A DNA stretch of 64,000 nt. Origin: Antedon bifida. Its lineage: Eukaryota; Echinodermata; Crinoidea; Comatulida; Antedonidae. Under the pieces are notes generated by a model. The model had not been told where the DNA came from and ran no database searches. It saw nothing but the letters and a program-made list of their open reading frames with translations. This document shows positions 1-13,835 of this stretch, one piece after another. The DNA is taken from NCBI GenBank assembly GCA_963402885.1, contig OY727100.1, positions 14,043,395 to 14,107,394 of the forward strand, written 5' to 3'. The position numbers and the translations under genes were made by a program. Each line of letters opens with the position of its first letter. The stretch's first letter is position 1.

Positions 1-1204
1 ATTAGTTTTAATTTTAATTTGAGTATTTAAAAAAAGGTTGTTTAAGGAAATCTTAATTTTATAATTTAATATTTTACTCTGTATTTGCCATAATATGCAA
101 GACTAAATAGGGAACTCGGGCTATTATTTTCTGGTTGCTAGTAATTAAATAATTATTAATAATTAGTACTAGAATACAATAAAAATAATTACACTTTTAG
201 GATGACTTTTAATATATAACACAACAATATTTACCATAATTAGCTTACCTAAAAATCGAACTTTAAAAAAAGTTAGTAATATAAATAAGTTAATAGATAC
301 TAAAAACATAATTTTAACTAAATCTGTTATAATTATGATTGAATCAAATAAAATTTATTTTATAAATGAAATAGAAACAGTCAGGTTTCTGTAAAAATTA
401 TTTTCAATAAGATAGAAGATTCTGAATTGAATTTTCTTCCAATTTAAGAGTTTAATAGAAAATTGATTAGAAGAATATTGTCAAATTAAAAGTGAAGTTT
501 GATGATGTTATCATCTTCTTTTTTTGATTTATGTTTTGTTTGAATATCTTGATAAGCCATCTCTTATAGCATATATCCTTCCCATTAGCTGTGGGGATAA
601 TGTTACCAAAGTTAACGAAAGAAATGTTTTTTTCTATGACTTTCTCACATGGAGATAATATCCAAGTTAAGTCCATGCCATTCCAGCAGGTTAGCATCTT
701 TAGAACACTACACCATGTGACCTTTTGGTTCGTCTTGAGGGCGGAGGTCAGCATTTGATTTGAATTGACCTATGACAACAGGTAACGCTGTTGTGGAAGT
801 TGTAACTATTAGGCCAATAGTGTCATGCTCTGATGCACGACTGTTGTGTGATTTGTTGGCAACAGACTATAATGTTTTCTCAGAAAACATAAAAATGACA
901 ATATATGAGATATGTCTGTTAGAGTCCTCTTACTTTATAGACCCCAGCTAATTCAATTTAATATGTAGTAAATAAAGAATCTTTTATTTGATTAAAACCC
1001 CAAAATATTTAAAATACAATGCTGGACAAGGTTTTTATAGTAGGATTGATCTGTCTAAAAAATGAAATATTTATTAATATTATATAATACTTTGGACAAT
1101 AGGTCATCATTGAGTAGCAAGCAAGGTTTATTAACCTTCTATTCATGTTGCTAGGGATTTTAGTTTGATATACATATAATAAATACAATTACTATAAAAT
1201 ATAC

Positions 1205-1345
1205 CATGGAAGCCTAGTGGTTTCAATTGTAGCGTGCCTGTATATTAAGTATAAGAGTTGATGTTCGAATCTCAGTAAAAGTTCCAGAAGTTTTCACCTT
1301 CACTGTTCACACAACATAGTACAGTGTTCTTACCATTAAATACAA
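1205..1345 (+). mobile_element. tRNA-derived SINE-like element
   Basis: The segment starts with a tRNA-like head. An A-box-like word (AAGCCTAGTGGTT) lies near 1211, and a B-box-like word (GTTCGAATCTC) lies about 50 bp further on, near 1263. That is the spacing expected of an internal RNA polymerase III promoter. A non-tRNA body of about 70 bp follows. The usual 3' tail and target-site duplications were not identified, so the ends are approximate. A decayed tRNA pseudogene is the alternative. Confidence 0.4.
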
Positions 1346-2395
1346 AAGTTATTATGGCATTCTGATGTATTGATAAAAGGCCCATGGATAAGGTTTTTAC
1401 AAAAACATATTCAACCCTTTATAATTTTCAAATTGTCAACACCTCTAAAAATAACCATTTAGCAGAAAGTAATAAGCCTGTTGATAGTACTTTCGTCTGT
1501 TCGTAACAATAGAATGCCACCAGTGTGGGGTAATGAATGAAATGAATACATCATAGGAACAATAAGTACCAGAGTATAAATTATACACAAAAAGGTTTCT
1601 TTTTAAAAATTATGAATACATTCAACTAAAACTATGTAAAGTTGGCGTTGTACTAAAGTACTGGGATCACCTTTTATTTAACTTAGTCAGTCAAGCGAGG
1701 TAGGTGAGACAAAGCCTAAAATTGTAATCATCGTACAAGTTAAACATGTGACAGTGCTGTTGTCTTTCTTATCATAAATTGCATTCGCTAATCTAATTAT
1801 GTTTGGGTATAATAATAACAGTTCAAATAAAGTAAACTGTATGATCATATCATACACAATTTGTGGATAGTATACCGTAGACTTTTTATAGTTTTTTCAT
1901 TATTTACTGATATAATCTTTGATGCAAGATAATAATCTTGAAAATAGATGGTTATGTTATAATTACTTGTTTTCCCCTCTAGACTATATGGAATCATCAT
2001 CATAAAAATGATAAGAAATTAGGTAGATATGATTCGTGGGTTACTGGAGGTTGAGAGTCCTGGCTAAATCTTTTGCTAATGAAAAGATGTCGCGTTCGCT
2101 CGTCGAAGCTTTTACAGATCTAGAGACTTACGCTGCAGATTCGATGTTAATAACTTCAAGACTGTCGGATTAAGAAATGATATTCAAATTTAAATCCCAC
2201 TTTGAGATGAAGTAAATGAGAAGCCGCTACTCTTCACCAGAGCGTGAACTCTGACAATGCACCTGACCCTATGCATACCCCACATGTATTACGTTTAAGA
2301 TAAGATAGCAACTGTGACTATATTTAACTTGTGTAGGTCAACTTTTAAAGGAAAATCGTTAATCAAAATAACATATATTGTCAACTACTGTAAAA

Positions 2396-2523
2396 AAAAA
2401 ACGGACTCTCTGAAAACCGGAAACATTCCCCAAACTTATTTTTACCATTAAAAACACATTCTGAATACCAGACTTAATGAATTAGACCAGCCCAAAATTG
2501 ACCGGTATTTAGAGAGTTTACTG
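2396..2523. mobile_element. short inverted-repeat element (pogo/Tc1-type MITE-like)
   Basis: Terminal words GGACTCTCTGAAAACCGG (2403-2420) and, in reverse complement, AACTCTCTAAATACCGG (2502-2518) form imperfect inverted repeats around about 80 bp of non-coding DNA. The right end read inward begins CAGTAAACTCTC, which resembles pogo-type termini starting with CAGT. The left end is obscured by an A-run. No transposase is encoded. The family assignment is inference; the inverted repeat is directly visible. Confidence 0.4.
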
Positions 2524-3524
2524 TTTTATATATTACACTATACTTTATGAAAAATATTTCATAGAAAAGTGTACCTTGTATCCACTAAATTTAACTTCTT
2601 AAGGAAGAAACTTTGAAGCTATACTTAATAATATATCCATTTTCACTAGAAAAATGTTTCTAGTTTTTATATACATTTAATTTATTTTTAAATAAGTTTA
2701 AAACAATAAAATATTTCTGGATAATAATAAAAAGATCAATTAATTTTACACAAAATTGAAAAACATTTTATAATACATATTATAAAGGTTGCCATGTTAT
2801 TTTTGAGGTTCATCCAATGTTTTCCCTTTCCAATTTATAAAAACAATTCTGCCATTAATGAGAAAATATGGTCGTTTCGCATTAGTGCAGTATTTTTTTT
2901 TATTTTTTCATTGATATTGTTATTGAACACAACTATATTAACAATACAATATTGTAATAAATATGAAACTAATCTATATTGCTTATAAAAGCTACAGAAA
3001 AAATAAAATGACTACTTTTGTTCCTAAAAATTGTATATTACATTTTTTTTTGTCAAAACTGAATAGACAAAACAAGCAAGGTCTATTAATTACCTTAGTG
3101 ACAGTTATTGTATTTTATCATTTACATAACAATGTAGAGTTGGAGACAAAGAATTAGATGCAGCTTCATAGACTGTTGTTGTTAATCAGAGATTCTAAAA
3201 GAATTGTTCCATGGTGATCAAGTGCTTGATCTAACATTTTGAGATTGATTAAAGTGGGAGAAATCAATGCGATTATGTAATCTACAATAGTTTATGAGTT
3301 TGACCGTTTAACTGACCCGATCAGGACATTTAATGGAAAGGGTGAAAAACAAGGATAATTACTTGTTTTTGTTATGCTCAATGTCTTCTGTTTTTAATTA
3401 CTCTGTGAAGATAACATCTTTATAATTGGTATATCCTTCACTAATACAATAGAATATTAAGCAGTATTTACAACTACAAAGTGTTATAATACTACTTGTA
3501 CTAATTGATTCTACTAATAGCTGT

Positions 3525-3860
3525 TTCTATTAATATTGCTGCTGCTACTTGTAGTGGTTGTAAGTTCTACTAAAAGCTTTTTTCTTCTAATCTTGCTGCT
3601 ACTACTTTTAGTGGTTGTAAGTTCTACTAAAAGCTCTTTCTACTAATATTGCTGCTACTACTTATAGTGGTTGTAAGTTCTACTACAAAAAACTGTTTCT
3701 ATAATCTTGCTGCTACTACTTGTGGTGGTTGTAAATTCTACTAAAAGCTCTTTCTACTAATATTGCTGCTACTGCTTGTAGTGGTTGTAAGTTCTACTAA
3801 AAGAAAGCTGTTTCTATAATCTTGCTGCTGCTACTTGTAGAGGTTGTAAGTTCTACCTAT
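3525..3860. repeat. 57-bp tandem repeat, about 6 copies
   Basis: The phrase GTGGTTGTAAGTTCTACT recurs at about 3554, 3611, 3667, 3724, 3781 and 3840, giving a period of 56-59 bp. The intervening sequence is CTGCTACTAC-rich. Copies differ by small indels and substitutions, and no reading frame spans them. Confidence 0.85.
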
Positions 3861-5939
3861 ATTGCTACAACAACATCTACCCAAGTTCAGGGTTGGCTTT
3901 CTTCACTCTATAGCAGATTTCCTTTGCAAATTATTTGTTATGTAAATCTTTTCCTTTAGTAATTAAAACTATGAATAAATAATAGGATAAGATGAGTTTA
4001 ATGTTAAGAAATTAATAAATTATAAAAGAAATGATTTAATTTTGTTACAATATTATTATAAAATTATGTAGAATTATGATAATCTCTTTTAATAAGTCAC
4101 ATTAAAAACAAAGAATTATAATTTTGATTAATGAATGCATATTGACAAAAGATTTTAATGAAATTTATACTTGCAATTCTTAGATTATCATCTTCACATT
4201 AATTAAAAATAGGAAATTTATTCATATTCTTCAGCAATACTGTGAAAATAGAAAACATTGAGAATCGTTTCAGACAAAAGGGGATCTGATTGTGTAAACG
4301 GAATAATTAAAATGAATGCATGTGAGAGATACATACGTCTTCTTTACACATAGCACACACTTACACTCAAGTTAAAATTGCAATTAATAAGGTGAAAAGA
4401 AAAATGTCCGTGTATTTGATATGCATATTTTTTCCATCCAATGAAACGTCTGCTAGACAATAAATGATGTTGTCCTTGGTATTAATTCGCACAGCTTAGT
4501 AATATAGCCAACAATTAAGTTCATTTTTGTTAAACGGCTTCTATGGAATTCTACGACATTCGCAAGAAATTAGTCGATTTAAGAACAATTTTCTACAAAC
4601 ACAGGTATTATATTTCATTTTTTTCTAACATTTAATATTTTGGATATACAGTATTTTAAAGAAAATTTGTCATTAAGGTTTGTTAGAGCTAAATTAATCA
4701 TGTAGTGAGGGTAATGTTAATTTTTTTTCTGGAGCAAACATGGTTATTGGTAAGTACTCAAAAAGTGATATCAATTTTCTATTGAACTAGTGTTTGTCGG
4801 GCCGCCATCGAATAGATCTTCGCAAACCCACGCCATACTTAGATAAAGTAAACTATTCTGCAATGTCCAATCATAGTTAACCTTGTCATATTTTGATGGA
4901 TTTTTTTATGACATATTACTGTATATATTTGTTATTCCGTGGCATTGTATTAGTATTTTCAGCATATCGAAACCATACAACAAGTGGTTTAACTTGCAGA
5001 TGAGAACGTCTTGATGTGTGTACGATGCATTCTAGATTGCTTCCTGTTTCTTGTCTTGTTAAGCCAAACAGTCATTGTATACATCAGAAAATGAACAATG
5101 TGTGTAGTTTCATAATTAATAAGCGGTTTCAAATCAAATTAAACATGCTTTTGTTGAAATTCACGCATAAATTAATTATCGATTCTTGGCAATTTTATGA
5201 TTTATACATTAGAAATTAATCCTTGATAAATAATTTCAAAAATTATTAATTACATTGTATTTTTTATAATCATTGGATTAATTTTTCTTAGGATGAAAAT
5301 TAATTAAATTTTTAATTTAAAATAAATTAGTACTTTATTGTCAGGATTAATAATATTTTTGGAATATTTAGATAATTATTCTTTAATTTTTAAAAGAAAT
5401 CTTTACGAGGGTTTAAAGGTGAACATTCATACATAACATTTACGATTTAATATGGGAATTATTATCACTTGATACGTAAAACAACCAATTCTTTTTGTGA
5501 GTTAAAAAAAAAAGAAACTTATTAAAGCACGTAAGGATTACCTATTAAAATAGCACCATGAAAACATTGGGTTTTAATGATAAAAACATTTAGAGCTGTT
5601 AACAGATTACTTTCATCTTTTAAATGATCAGGTCTATGAGATGCATGAGAATATTTAGTTATCAGCTTATCATGAATTTTAGCTAATTAGGGAAAATTCT
5701 CTTGCTGGTAAAATTTCATTTTAATTTTAATACTTCCCATATATATTTATGCCAATGAGTTCCTTTTCTGGAAAATGTCTTCATTTGGTTGCTGAAATTA
5801 TTAGGTTTTTATTGATTATTATGAGTTTGAATTCAGAAAAGTGATATTCCTTCAATTACATTGTATTTGTATTCCTTGTGTTGAACAAGCGACATCACTT
5901 GTTTAAACAGGTTATTGCATTTCATATCTGATCATCACA

Positions 5940-6030
5940 CAGTTGATCCGTCGTCAAGGCCGGGACTACTTACAGATCGGGAAAGTATTTTCGTGGATGG
6001 GTGACCGGGAAAACTATGCTTGTATGACTT
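5940..6030 (+). mobile_element. 5S rRNA-like fragment, possibly from a 5S-derived SINE
   Basis: The words GGCCGGGACTACTTACAG and, about 25 bp later, GTGGATGGGTGACCGGGAA resemble the 3' half of eukaryotic 5S rRNA, which carries TTGGATGGGTGACCG. The 5' half with its A-box is not recognisable, so this is not an intact 5S gene. A degraded 5S pseudogene or the head of a 5S-derived (SINE3-like) retroposon are the likeliest explanations. The match is judged by eye only. Confidence 0.3.
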
Positions 6031-9000
6031 CCTCGAGTCACCTATTTCAACTCCATTCGACCATGACATTCTTTTAACAAAACAGGGTTAACATCTCGTC
6101 TTTTGTATGCGGAAAAACTGGGATATAAACATACAGATTTTTGTCTGTGTGGCTACAAACTTTATAGGGTCAATGGAGGACGTGTGTATATATTTACTAT
6201 TTAGTATTTTGAATCGATAAAAATAAAATATGAAAGTAGTCGAAAACCTATTTTGATAAATTCAGTAATGACAAAATAATATTAAAAATAGAATAATGTA
6301 AAAGATATTTTATTATTTAAACTGACGTATAATACAATATATTTTGGTATTAAATACTGAACATATTTTATATATTTCACCATACATTGTTTGTTGAGAA
6401 GTTGATTTTTAGTTTAATTACAATACGACTGCTAATTAACAACAACTTAATACTATGTTACCTACTGTATGTCTCTCCATAATGATTTAAATTTAATAAA
6501 ATGAAAATCATAATTTTTGCTTATGAGTTGCTAAAAATAAGTATATGAATATATAACAGGATATTTATAAAACAATATGACAAATACAGTAGAATAATAT
6601 TTTAAATTATTAATTTTAATGACAATATTTTGTTATAATTATTATATTACATGGATTCATTTTTTGTATGTGTTTGCCTCTGGGAATTGTAAGTTGTTAA
6701 AGAGTGCTTTGTTTTATAAGGAAATCAGCTAAATAATTAAAGAACATTGCCTATTGCTCATCTCCGACATAACCTGCGTTTAACGTATTAAACAGATGGT
6801 ATTTAAAAGCAACCCGAAACCGGAGTTTAGTTTATTTTTACCATCAAATTGCCTTCTTATTGTGTAAAGACAAGGCATTGTTATTTGTTCATAAACGATA
6901 GGCTTGGTTTTCTCAATTAACAGAAGTATCAATACATCGTATACCAGATGGCATAAATTAATAGTATGCTCTTGTGTGTGTTTTAATTCTCTGTATTAAT
7001 TACACTCATAGCATGGTTTCGTTCAATCGCATATTTTTTCAAAATGAATGTGTTATGCTAATGTGGAGAATATAATTAGCTGAAATGTAAAAAGTGTGTA
7101 GAGATAAATTGCATCAAATCTTCATTAATGTAGATAATTTTCTAATATACTTTGAATATTTACGTGATGAAGGATGGAAAATTTGAGATGCTTTAAGTAA
7201 CTAAATATTGTGCATATGACGACTATATATGTCGTTGCGTATTTGTCAAGTTTTTCTCCACTGATGTGAAATATTCGACAGCTTCATCTTACTGATTGCG
7301 TAATTCGTTTGTGAAACTAAATATCAAAGCACGCCCTCTATGTTAATTGGATTCTACGTGTTGACATAAAAATCATCGCTGATCATTGTATCAGTTCAGC
7401 TGATTGGAGTTTTAACATTTCATAGGCCAAATTAGTTGTTTTTATGCTGGTCAGTTGTTAGTTATGGCATTGTTTGCGAATGACAGCTGAAGTACTTAAA
7501 AACGCAAAGACAAAACTCGAATGAAATCACCGCGTTCCCTGGGTACAAATCTACAATAAAAATATTAGCGTTGAAATAACATGTTAATTTTAAAATAATT
7601 GTAATTTGAGCTGAAATAGAGTATAAATCTAGGTCTTATCTCTCTCTCTAATTTTGAAAACGCATTTTTTTTGTAATGAAATAATTCCTGGGTAACGCAA
7701 ATTGCTAACAACCTTTGCAGCGAAATGTTGATTGCAAAATGTTGTAATTTAAGCTAAAGTATGTAATAAATCTATAGCTTTGTTTCTCCAATCAAAGCTG
7801 AAAATAACCTGGGTACATTTTTTCTAATCAAAATGTCTTTTTTATTGTAATTTAGCTAAATTGCTACGTTTATATTTGTCAGTTGCAGCCTACATTTTAA
7901 CAAAATATTTATTGTGTATAATAATTTCATGATTCATGATGTGCTTTGATTCGACGACACTTATACATATTCTGTAGAGAAATGCCAATAGGCCATTTTC
8001 TGTTTGGTTTTCACAATGTAGTAATTTGTTTTCTCTCCATGTTTGTAATACTGATTAATGTAAATGTAAAGGTTGATAACAGACCATTTCTGTCGGATTT
8101 GTTCTCTCTTTCAGTAAATAATGTTTGATAATATAATACATGGTTGATGCGAGTCTTGTACAAGACAACAGGTTGACTCACATGTAGTAATAGTAACTAA
8201 CTTTTTTTCTGGTTAATTTACGAAATAAAATAAAGTTTAAATCTAGGTCTTTCTTTTCCCTCTTGTCTTTTACTGTTTCAAGACTTGTCATCTTTTATCT
8301 CCATAATTTGATTATTCTGATCAAACGACTTAATGTTCGATTACTCATCACCGTGATTTAAAATCTTTCTTTCCTTCGCCAATTACTCGTCTTGTTCTGC
8401 TATTTAACAAAAAGTTAAATTGTTGGCAGGTAGCCAGTACGCTTGTCTGCGAAACCTATCCAGCCAAAATACACTTTGTAAGATACTTTTCCTTCTGCGA
8501 TCTTTTTGTGTCTCTTGCGAGAGGAAAGCAACTTGTTGGGGAAGTTGTTTTGTGCAGCGGAACCAATTGTGTTCACCTCACTTAGTTCATGTGTCAAATT
8601 TTAGAAAGATTTGTGAAAACGTTTGTTTTAATTGCATTAAACATTTGTTAAAACAAAAACTGTAACTTTCCAGTATAATTATAATGTCTATATTTTTGTT
8701 GTTAAACACAATTGCAATATCTATATATTTATGAGAAATATAATCTAAAATAATATTTTGTCCGGTTTTTTATTATTCAAATCAAATCCAGCAATGTGAG
8801 GAGCAAGGACAAGCACACGAACACAAGATAATCACGATTTATCACCAAAAAAAATATCCCCATACTGAAAACAAAAAGTACAAATAAATTAAGAGGATTA
8901 TATTAGAATTCAATAAAAGTTATAAAATGTTTCAGGAGATAAAATTTACCAATTACAAAGTTTCGAACATACAAAATGTAATAGAATGTTTTTGTGTGAT

Positions 9001-10660
9001 GTTCTCAGATGATTATGTAACTTTTCTAAAGACAACTTTTACGATTTACTGTAAAGATATCGCAGTAAGTTATTACCTTAGAGAGACGTATTGTTCCTTT
9101 ATAAATATTCTTGTAGACAAATACTGATTAAAATTTGTGTGAAAACCAGTGTTGATTTCACTGTTGGGACAACTTAATTTTCTTTCTTTTTTTTCAAATT
9201 GTCTAGATAGACTACAATTTGATTACTGACAGAAAATAATCACCAACCACATATTTTGTATAATAAAAATGATAATATGACAAAACAGTTTGATATATGT
9301 AAATAAGAGAATAGAATAAGTCACAACTAAGTTATTATTTTATTTTTAAAAAGTAGACCTCCGGAAATAAGAGAAAAAAGGGCTTACAAAAAACTATAGG
9401 TTTGATGTTTCCCTTTTTACGCAAGGTTTTGTGATATATAAAACTTCAAAATGGTAAAATATTCACATTTTATTATTCATTTTCAAACGTTTTTACCTAA
9501 ATAGGTCTTGTATACATAATAATATTGATTGAAAATTGTGAAATAAAATGCAAATATAGTTACTTTTATTAACAATGAATTAAGTCTATGATTAATTAAC
9601 ATATAATTACAATACAACAGTTATTCAAAACTTTAATTTCAAAAGCATTATTATAATTATTATGAATTATGTAAAATTGATTTTAGTAGCTTTCTTTCGT
9701 TTTTCTAATTTATTGTTTATGATGAATGTCAAAGAAACATGACATATCGATCTTTCCATCGGAAATTGTATATTCTATAGATGTTAGTTCAATTAACGGT
9801 ATTATTTTAGGCTTTCTTATGCCAGTCTTGCTTTGTTGTAATAAATGCATTATACTAAAAGACAAAGTAAAATATTATCACAAATAATGATCTCCATTAC
9901 CAAAAGAAAAATGAATAAAATTATAATTATGACGAATAACTTGCGTGTCACAGACGTTTTATTTTGATAAATTATAATGAAAAGAGAGAAATTCTAAAGC
10001 ACCCAGTGAAAAGTATTTAAATATAAGTTATCCTGACCAAGACTCAAATTCTTCATGTTATTACGCCAATGCGTTACAAATTGGATTAATTATACAAATT
10101 ATTTTTTTAACTTTTTGTGTTGCTGCTAATTAATATTTATGTATTTATGTATTGTTGCTATTTTTTGAAATAAAATATTTGTTTGTAATTGTAGCTTTTA
10201 TTTGCAGCTGTTTCTAAATTTCATAATTTTTTTTGTAAGTGTTGTTGATTATACACAAATGGTGTCCCACGAAACAGAAAGTTTTCTATTATTCGTATTA
10301 GTCATTAAATTAACTGTTAAGGGAGCTAGATTTTCACAGTAAGTTGTCAAACCCAAACCCTAAGATCTTCCAGGGATCGCTAATTATGCTAATATATGTA
10401 AATTTACTTTAATCCAGTGAATCAGAGGGTACATGTTTGTCATGTGAGAACGTCGTTGGTCTGATATCCCCGCGGGATGTTTATGGGAACATGCTGTATT
10501 TCCTTACAAAGATTTGGATTTTTTTAATGTTATCATTATTCATAAATCTTGATACCTTTCAGGTGATATTTTGTTATAGTTGTTTTAGTCTTTGTGGAGT
10601 GTAGGTGTATGTTGGTGGATTCTCTTTATTCAACTTTTGCTTTATCATTATGTTTTGCAG

Positions 10661-10712
10661 ATTCTTTACAATAACTGGATATAACAGTGGAATTTGATCA
10701 AACAATGGAAAG
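10661..10712 (+). other. candidate 52-nt 5'UTR exon of the ZFHX gene
   Basis: A pyrimidine-rich tract ending in TTTTGCAG precedes the segment and AAAG|GTATGTT follows it, so both splice sites match consensus well. The segment contains one ATG, in AACAATGGAAAG. If it were joined to the acceptor at 20297, that ATG would meet a TAA after three codons, so it would be untranslated leader with a minimal upstream ORF. Chance pairs of splice-like sites are common, and only transcript data can confirm this one. Confidence 0.25.
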
Positions 10713-12719
10713 GTATGTTGAAATGTATTTTACTATGAGGTCCTTCATTAATAAATTTAAACAAAACATCTCTCAAAATACATGGTTATGTATTGAAAGT
10801 AGAAACAAATACTTGGTTTTATTAGTGTTGCTGTAGATTTTCCTCGGTTTTCCTAGGACTCTGGGTTCAATTCTCATGGTCTGTAAACATTTTCAAATCA
10901 TCATGAGTAATTTTAGGTGGGCTAAATTCCTAAATATAAAATTTTGAGTTTACCTTTTATTCAAAGCTTTTTTTTTAAAGTAACAAGTAATATGTTTTGT
11001 TTGAAATTGAGAAGAGTTTTAACTAGGTTTATGGTATGTTTTAGATAATAAAATATATGGTATAAATTTAATGACTTTTTGTGAAAGACTTTTGTTTTGT
11101 ATTATCTTCAGTTCCACTTGATCGGCCTTAGATTCATCCTTATAGGTTAAAAGTCGTTAAAAGAATGTGTTTGGGAAAAACGAAGCATTAATCACCAAAA
11201 GGTGATTAAAAAGTAATTTACTAAATATCTTTAGATATCGACTCCTGATAATCCGAGAGTGTTTAATGATGGTGAAAAAATATGCGACTCATTTGGTTAG
11301 TGTTTTGTTATTGTACATAGTGTTAAACTCGTACTTGTTGAGTCACATGCATCGCGTATTGATTAATGCACCTCGACCTGGTTGTACAAGACCTTGAGTG
11401 GTTTAGATTTGGTAGGCTCGCTTGTATAATTTTAACGTGGATGTCCCAAGACGATGTAGACTCTCTATTGATCATGCTTCCTTCCTGGCTTGTGTCCCTC
11501 CTTTTGTTGAGATCCCTCAGTTCTTAATCAATTCAATCACCTTTCATGCAGAAGCCTAGACCACCGATAGTGAAGACAGACATTTAAATGTTCTCCACAA
11601 TTTTGTGTCCATCTTTCAACAACCATTTTGTGTCCATCTTTATCTATTGTTTCATTAATTTGTCATGGCAGTAATATATATTTATGATTATGTTGTCAGG
11701 TATATAGTTAACATATGTCCCATCTATCAACAACTATTTTATTTGATTATTTATATCTTATTCAAATCAATATGTTACACTGTTTACAGAATTTGCCTAC
11801 GATACTGGATAATTTATAGATACAGTACAGAGATTTAGCTTTTGATTTTGATCATTTTCAATTTTATTTTTACATCCTAATTATTAAATGATGTTTATAA
11901 ATGTCAATAGATATAATATATAATAATATCTCTATTTCTCGTTATAATTTGAGTTGTTCATTAATGGTCACTGAAGCTAGTCAGCATATGTTAACAACTT
12001 TAATTAACATGTTTTATCAATATGTGACCAATTGATTTAATTCCTTACAAATGACCATTTTAGTTTATGTAAATATTTACTGCAGCACCAGTTGTATATT
12101 GTTGTAATCAAGTAGTCTCATTGGCAACTTTAGCGTTAATTAAAAAGATTGATTTAATTTAATGTTGACTACTTTTAATGAATTAACTAATTAATTGCCG
12201 AGTTGCTTATGCTATCTAGCATGTTACTTTCATTTATCTTAGTTATAATTAATATGCAGATATAATAAGTAGCTCTATGGTGTATTATTTTTATTGTCTG
12301 TATCTTTTTTTTCTCTCTCTTTGAGTTGGCCAATGAGAAAGAAAGTTTTTTTTGTTTACTTGATATAATATTTGTTTCTCCCTAGAATTGTTAGTCACTA
12401 GGTATACACAAAACCACTTCCACTCATTGGGGAGTTAGTTTTTGTCTTAAAGCAGTAAAAACTGTTAAAATTAATAAACAACATAAAATCACTTCCGATA
12501 TCAAATGACGAAAAAAACAAACTTTGTAAATGTCATAACTACTATAGCAATACGATTATCCTATTATAGGCCCACCTTGTTATAGCCACTAAGCCCATGT
12601 ATATCCTCACTGTGGATTAATCCGTTTTTTCTTTGAATATGACTAAATTTTAAATGTTCGCATTTGTCCGTCGGTACGACTAAACAACATTTAAAGTCTT
12701 TTATTGCTAATCTAATCAG

Positions 12720-12819
12720 ATAAGGACTATGAACCGTAGGTCCAGTGTACACATACATCTAACTCATGTGCACTTTAAAGAACCTAGTACATCTTTCGAG
12801 ACGAGTAGGGGTTACCCCG
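12720..12819 (+). mobile_element. dispersed SINE-like repeat core, copy 1
   Basis: This ~100-bp segment matches the reverse complement of 61702-61800 along its length. Both begin ATAAGGACTAT, continue CCGTAGGTCCAGTGTACACA and GTGCACTTTAAA, and end GAGTAGGGGTTACCCC or a close variant. The central words resemble a conserved body seen in SINEs of marine invertebrates, as I recall it. Flanking DNA on both sides differs between the copies, as expected for an inserted element, though the true ends may lie outside the shared core. Confidence 0.6.
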
Positions 12820-13764
12820 GTGTACTAGCCCACACACAGCCACTGTCACCCACAGCTACTGATCACAACTGGGGCCTCTGTGAGACCACCCAGTATAAAT
12901 AGCGACCGAATAAGTTCAAGTGCACACGCCAGACAGCGTGATATTTAAACTCGCTAGGGATTCATTTTTTTTATTAAAACCACCATATTATGAAGTAATG
13001 TGTCATCAGACTAGAACTTCTGATCCTCAGATTATGAGGCCAGGTGCTTTGACTGGAAACCCGGTTATCCACCAGTGTTGATAGAATAGAGACTAGAACC
13101 TGTGATTTGTGTCGGCAGGCACATGACCGATTACTTGTCACTTGTGTTGATGGAACCTTGTTAAAGCATAAGATTTAAGATAAAGTAAATCAAGTTTTCT
13201 AAGCAAGCATATTGACAAATTATTCACTTCCTCTATTAAAGCTTTATCCATGGCTGTGCTTAAAATTAGACCATTCATAGTATCGACAACGTACCTCATA
13301 GCTTACTGTATTAGCCATTTCAATTTTCATAGCCTGTAACGTCCTAGCCTAAAAGAAACACATTGCTTATGGTCCACTTGCAGTCAAACAAAATGGATTC
13401 ATACTTAGTTTGTGCAGTTAGCAAAAACCATGTTTTAATTTATTACATGCTTCATTTAATATTGAATTATTTTAAAAAAATGTTATACTATTGTGTAGGT
13501 CACCCACTGTATTTTGGCTGTCAACCCAAAATTTTATAATTTAGTTTCACAGCAACAGTTAAAATTTAAATTATGCTCAAATCATATTGCTTCAGAAATT
13601 GTTGCAGAAAATCATCTGTACTTTAAATACACCAATCATTGTAAGTGTGGTATTATTAGTAAGCACTTTATCCTTTCAAATTCTGGGTACGCCTCTAAAT
13701 TGCTTTAATAGTTCTGTCTTTTCCAAATTATGTGATTCAAATTGATAACGATAATGGACTTTTG

Positions 13765-13835
13765 ATTGATGGGTTTATTAACTGATTGATTGATTGATGG
13801 ATGGACGGACAGACTGATGGACAGACTGACTGATG
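13765..13835. repeat. GATT/GATG/GACA tetranucleotide-rich microsatellite
   Basis: Imperfect runs of GATT, GATG and GACAGACT units lie here, for example TGATTGATTGATTGATGG. There is no sign of function. Confidence 0.75.

Larger units (their letters stand above)
1..10660. other. gene-poor AT-rich upstream region
   Basis: No coding exon could be supported here. Open frames on both strands are short (60-95 codons), of low complexity, and resemble no family I recognise. The stretch holds a tRNA-derived SINE-like element (about 1205), a short inverted-repeat element (about 2400), a 57-bp tandem repeat (about 3530) and a 5S-like fragment (about 5950), listed separately. The rest is AT-rich sequence with many TAAT/ATTA words. 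It lies 10-20 kb upstream of a developmental transcription-factor gene, so enhancers are plausible but cannot be identified from one sequence. Confidence 0.6.

Noticed and set aside
467..754. 95-codon minus-strand frame (MLTSALKTNQKVTWCSVLKM start)
   Set aside because: It looks a little more protein-like than its surroundings, but I recognise no domain and found no convincing flanking exons. It could be a decayed transposon or chance.
2794..3157. Two overlapping 64-codon plus frames with hydrophobic stretches
   Set aside because: Phe/Ile/Leu richness follows from T- and A-rich DNA. There is no splice or promoter support and no family resemblance.
10800..10930. tRNA-like B-box word (GGGTTCAATTCTC)
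   Set aside because: No matching A-box at the right distance and no cloverleaf could be drawn, so it is not called as a tRNA or SINE.
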